Source of the DNA: Actinomycetes bacterium
GTDB lineage: Bacteria > Actinomycetota > Thermoleophilia > BMS3ABIN01
Direction of reading: 5' to 3'
Length of the DNA stretch: 9,149 bases
Assembly (NCBI GenBank): GCA_021787775.1
Contig: JAJYLK010000028.1
Span: 1 to 9,149, forward strand
The first letter of the stretch is position 1. Each line of letters starts with the position of its first letter. The position numbers and the translations under genes are program-made. Below are positions 7,336-9,149 of the stretch, piece after piece. The notes below the pieces were generated by a model, which did not search any database, was not told the DNA's origin, and saw only the letters and a list, made by a program, of their open reading frames with translations.

Positions 7336-7779
7336 CTAGCCAGCCGGTGCGGACTGAACGGCATGATACTGGCTGACGCCGTTTTCTTTTTCCAGCGAGA
7401 CGATGATAGCGCCGGAATCGTGTGCCTGGGACTGGATCAGATATCCGGTGCAGCTGGAGCTGACGACCTGGACGCTATCCGCCAGCGCCGGATCCTCGGT
7501 GCGCAGCTGGTCGAGGTCGGAGGCATAACAGTTATTGTCCAGCACATAAATCTCCTGGGCAAGCTCTGCCTGCTTGAGATGGCTCTTTGCCGCGGCCAGG
7601 TAAGCCCGGTCGATCGGATTCAGGGAAACGCCGCTGTCGCTGTCCGGCCAGCCGCCGTCGGCGCCGGTGGTGGCGGTGGATGGCGCAGGCAAGCGCTCCG
7701 CCGCCAGCGAATAGGCAGAAAAACCGACCACGCCGCACCAGACAGCAAGGCCAATGATGATGGACAAAATGCTCCGCAT
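7336..7779 (-). CDS. Small exported protein with pilin-like globular region
   Basis: This 147-residue protein begins with a hydrophobic segment (residues 3-25) after MRS, followed by SLAAER, a plausible signal-peptidase site after residue 26. It is probably secreted or held by its N-terminal anchor. A Gly/Ser/Asp-rich linker (about 33-55) leads to a globular part, AYLAAAKSHLKQAELAQEIY then NNCYASDLDQL. This resembles the helix-plus-sheet layout of type IV pilin-like proteins, in which a helix precedes a 'Y..DN..Y....L' segment. C84 and C110 could form a disulfide. The prepilin peptidase motif is absent, and C15 lacks a lipobox. I chose the ATG at 7779, which has AAGGGA five bases upstream, over the ATG at 7821, which would add 14 unlikely residues. 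It precedes the sensor kinase by 56 bases on the same strand, so a shared transcript is likely. The function is unknown; the pilin resemblance is an inference from pattern only. Confidence 0.8.
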   Translation of the reverse strand: MRSILSIIIGLAVWCGVVGFSAYSLAAERLPAPSTATTGADGGWPDSDSGVSLNPIDRAYLAAAKSHLKQAELAQEIYVLDNNCYASDLDQLRTEDPALADSVQVVSSSCTGYLIQSQAHDSGAIIVSLEKENGVSQYHAVQSAPAG

Positions 7780-7784
7780 ACAGA

Positions 7785-7790
7785 TCCCTT
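7785..7790 (-). promoter_or_regulatory. Ribosome binding site deciding the start of the small exported protein
   Basis: AAGGGA lies five bases before the ATG at 7777-7779. It supports this internal start over the upstream ATG at 7821, because the resulting protein then begins right at a signal-like hydrophobic segment. Confidence 0.6.
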
Positions 7791-7852
7791 TTACCCTTGT
7801 CCCGGCGAGAGGCATGCCCACCGCACACCCTGGAGCGGCAAGAAACGTGCGT

Positions 7853-7880
7853 ATTATACAACAAAACCTGTTTGTGATAA
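7853..7880 (-). promoter_or_regulatory. Sigma-70-type promoter for the exported protein and sensor kinase
   Basis: On the minus strand TATAAT (7853-7858) is preceded by TTATCA (7875-7880, four of six matches to TTGACA) with a 16-base spacer. Transcription would start near 7846, leaving a leader of about 66 bases before the ATG at 7779. The spacer contains the inverted repeat ACAAA-N5-TTTGT (7861-7875), a possible operator. In the divergent intergenic region 7780-8030 I found no equally good promoter facing the plus-strand deacylase gene. Confidence 0.6.
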
Positions 7881-8020
7881 AGACCCGGATTTACCGGTCA
7901 GGATCAGCATTGAATTTCATCATATTTCGCCAGAGCGACGCGTTCGCACCGCAGCCGCACTTCCGGGTGTAAAGGCGATCGCCGTGGGGTAAGGCTTGGT
8001 TAGCTGCAGTCTGCTGAAAA

Positions 8021-8026
8021 AGGAGG
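8021..8026 (+). promoter_or_regulatory. Ribosome binding site of the deacylase gene
   Basis: AGGAGG, inside an A-rich to G-rich stretch, stands four bases before the ATG at 8031. It fixes this start. Confidence 0.8.
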
Positions 8027-8030
8027 GGGA

Positions 8031-8519
8031 ATGACGATCACCGGAGACATGAAGCGTTACCTTGACGATCAGGGCATGCCATATGAAACGGTCATCCACC
8101 ACGAAGCCTATACCGCCGGCGACGAGGCCCGCGCCGTGGGCACCATGGCCGCGCACGTGGCCAAAACGCTGGTGGTGAAGGCCAGGGACGGCGACGTGCT
8201 GGCAGTGATCCCCGCTTCGGAGCGCATCGACATGCACAAGCTCCACGATCTGCTGGGAGACAGTCACGCGCGGCTTGCCACCGAAGACGAGATGAGGTCC
8301 GAATTCCCGGATTTCGAACTGGGCGCGGTGCCGCCGCTGGGCGAACTGATCGGGGCGCCCGTGATCATCGATGAAAAACTCCAGCAGGCGGACGAGATCA
8401 TCTTTTCCGGCGGCACTCACACAGACTCGGTCAAGATGTCAACGGCGGATTTTCTGAAACTGGCGCATCCGCAAGTGGCGGATCTGACCCGGGAGCCCGG
8501 CGCGGAGATGCTTTATTAG
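8031..8519 (+). CDS. YbaK/EbsC-family aminoacyl-tRNA deacylase
   Basis: This 162-residue cytoplasmic protein belongs to the YbaK/EbsC/ProX group, which resembles the editing domain of prolyl-tRNA synthetase and hydrolyses mischarged tRNAs in trans. Visible signatures in order are HHEAYTAGDEA (23-33), AKTLVVK with the conserved Lys (K45), LAVIPASERIDMHKL (57-71), RLATEDE (81-87), ELGAVPPLG (96-104), GAPVIIDEKL (108-117) and FSGGTHTDSVKMSTADF (125-141). The domain is complete and of usual length. The subfamily with the HxEAYTA start is widespread in bacteria as a free-standing protein; which amino acid it clears cannot be told from the sequence. The ATG has a strong AGGAGG four bases upstream. 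It is transcribed away from the exported-protein gene and towards the nuclease gene, with whose end it almost or actually overlaps. Confidence 0.94.
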   Translation: MTITGDMKRYLDDQGMPYETVIHHEAYTAGDEARAVGTMAAHVAKTLVVKARDGDVLAVIPASERIDMHKLHDLLGDSHARLATEDEMRSEFPDFELGAVPPLGELIGAPVIIDEKLQQADEIIFSGGTHTDSVKMSTADFLKLAHPQVADLTREPGAEMLY

Positions 8520-8521
8520 GA

Positions 8522-8583
8522 GGCTGCGGCTGGTTCGCCGGCTGCTTCAGCCTCGTTGGTTGTGGCTGGTTCGCCGGCCGCCT
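8522..8583. repeat. Two-copy direct repeat, 36-base period
   Basis: Bases 8522-8547 recur at 8558-8583 with about four mismatches; the 15-base core GGCTGGTTCGCCGGC at 8528-8542 and 8564-8578 is exact. The period is a multiple of three. On the minus strand, in the frame that ends at 8516, it encodes a 12-residue repeat (AAGEPATTNEAE, then AAGEPAAA), typical of a low-complexity protein tail. It is at the 3' end of the nuclease gene. Confidence 0.8.
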
Positions 8584-9149
8584 TGGCCTGACTGCGGCCG
8601 CTGCGACCCCGTCCGGCAGAGACCGGCGTGATTGGGACCGCCGGAACACCACATGCAATGATATGCGTCAAAGCTGTCCAGCGGCTGGAACTCTCCACCG
8701 CCCATGCTGTTGAGGACCGCGAGCAGCTCTCTTTCCAGCCTGGCGATCTGGGCAGGCTCGTAATCCTGGACGATTTCCACCGGCTCGTCTTCGCCGAGGA
8801 AGATGACAATGACGCGCACCGGCCCGGGCTGCATCCTTCCGGCAGCCAGCGCGTAGGATGCCATCTGCAGGCGATGCGGCCCAAGTCCGTGATCACTCCT
8901 GGCATCCCGTCGCGTTGAGCCCGCGTCAGAACCCGTCTTGTAGTCGACAACGGTGACGCCGTCCTGTGCGGCGTCGCCGGAGGCGTACAGCGCATCCATC
9001 TGCCCCTGGATGATGGTGTTGCCCACCAGCGTCGAAAAGGAGACTTCGCGCTGCAACGTGCCGGATCTGGCGGCGCCAAACAACGCCGCCGCGGTACGGG
9101 CCCGGCTGAAATTCCCGATCAGATGCATCAGGCGCTCGCGGTCCTGCGG
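8547..9149 (-). CDS. RecB-family (PD-(D/E)XK) nuclease domain, probable C-terminus of a UvrD/AddA-like helicase-nuclease, partial
   Basis: This is the C-terminal part (200 visible residues) of a protein that enters from the right edge; the ATG at 9128 is internal because the frame is open to 9149. It carries the PD-(D/E)XK nuclease core of RecB/AddA-type enzymes. In residues counted from the edge: E35 in REVSF, D52 in QGQMDAL, D69 and K71 in VVDYKTG, and Q95 in LQMASYALA. All key catalytic positions are present. C165, C168 and C178 (HCMWC to GLC) resemble the three C-terminal cysteines that, with one upstream Cys, hold an iron-sulfur cluster in AddB-like nucleases; a fourth is not visible here. 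Such proteins resect DNA ends in recombination repair. The helicase domains would lie outside the window, so fusion to a UvrD motor is inferred. The stop is TGA at 8547-8549, but a frameshift near 8607-8610 is suspected; the repaired frame would end with TAA at 8516-8518. Confidence 0.82.
   Translation of the reverse strand, partial: PQDRERLMHLIGNFSRARTAAALFGAARSGTLQREVSFSTLVGNTIIQGQMDALYASGDAAQDGVTVVDYKTGSDAGSTRRDARSDHGLGPHRLQMASYALAAGRMQPGPVRVIVIFLGEDEPVEIVQDYEPAQIARLERELLAVLNSMGGGEFQPLDSFDAYHCMWCSGGPNHAGLCRTGSQRPQSGQGGRRTSHNQRG

Noticed and set aside
7974..7983. Perfect palindrome GGCGATCGCC upstream of the deacylase
   Set aside because: A single ten-base GC-rich palindrome is expected by chance in such DNA; no second copy or phasing with a promoter supports a regulatory site.
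1..9149. CRISPR arrays, transposase genes, toxin-antitoxin pairs or defence islands
   Set aside because: No spaced repeat series, insertion-sequence ends or corresponding protein motifs were found; the recombinase fragment is the only mobile trace.

Overview
The window is GC-rich, roughly 60% by eye, and densely coding, with strong AGGAGG-type ribosome binding sites, GTG and TTG starts, and a tRNA gene that encodes its CCA end. This fits a high-GC bacterium. A deep-branching, perhaps uncultured, actinobacterial lineage is my best guess, from the mix of phosphoketolase, a PocR-type sensor kinase and a RecB-like nuclease. Nothing here is a taxonomic marker, so the assignment is weak.

Layout, left to right. 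(1) Positions 1-359, plus strand: the C-terminal end of a phosphoketolase (xfp). (2) Positions 411-600: a decayed tyrosine-recombinase fragment pointing at the 3' end of a tRNA-Thr(CGT) gene on the minus strand (600-675), which has its own promoter. This is the scar of an element that once used the tRNA gene as its attachment site. (3) Positions 843-1943, minus: a GT4-type glycosyltransferase with a TTG start. (4) Positions 2036-7279, minus: a soluble hybrid histidine kinase of up to 1747 residues, PocR-PAS-GAF-PAS-GAF-PAS-PAS-GAF-PAS-HisKA-HATPase-REC. It fills more than half of the window. (5) Positions 7336-7779, minus, directly upstream of the kinase: a small exported protein with a pilin-like globular region, behind a good sigma-70 promoter. 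(6) Positions 8031-8519, plus: a YbaK/EbsC-family aminoacyl-tRNA deacylase, divergent from the small exported protein. (7) Positions 8516/8547-9149, minus: the C-terminal nuclease part of a UvrD/AddA-like helicase-nuclease, running off the right edge and convergent with the deacylase.

The exported protein and the kinase probably form one transcription unit: same strand, 56 bases apart, no terminator between them, and a clear promoter only in front of the first gene. The glycosyltransferase follows on the same strand 92 bases after the kinase and may be reached by read-through. The other genes look like ordinary housekeeping or metabolic genes without a shared pathway.

I do not see a clearly new multi-gene system. 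The items most worth a second look are the very large cytoplasmic multi-sensor kinase with a cysteine-rich PocR domain and its small exported partner, the recombinase scar at the tRNA gene, and an apparent frameshift at the end of the nuclease gene.
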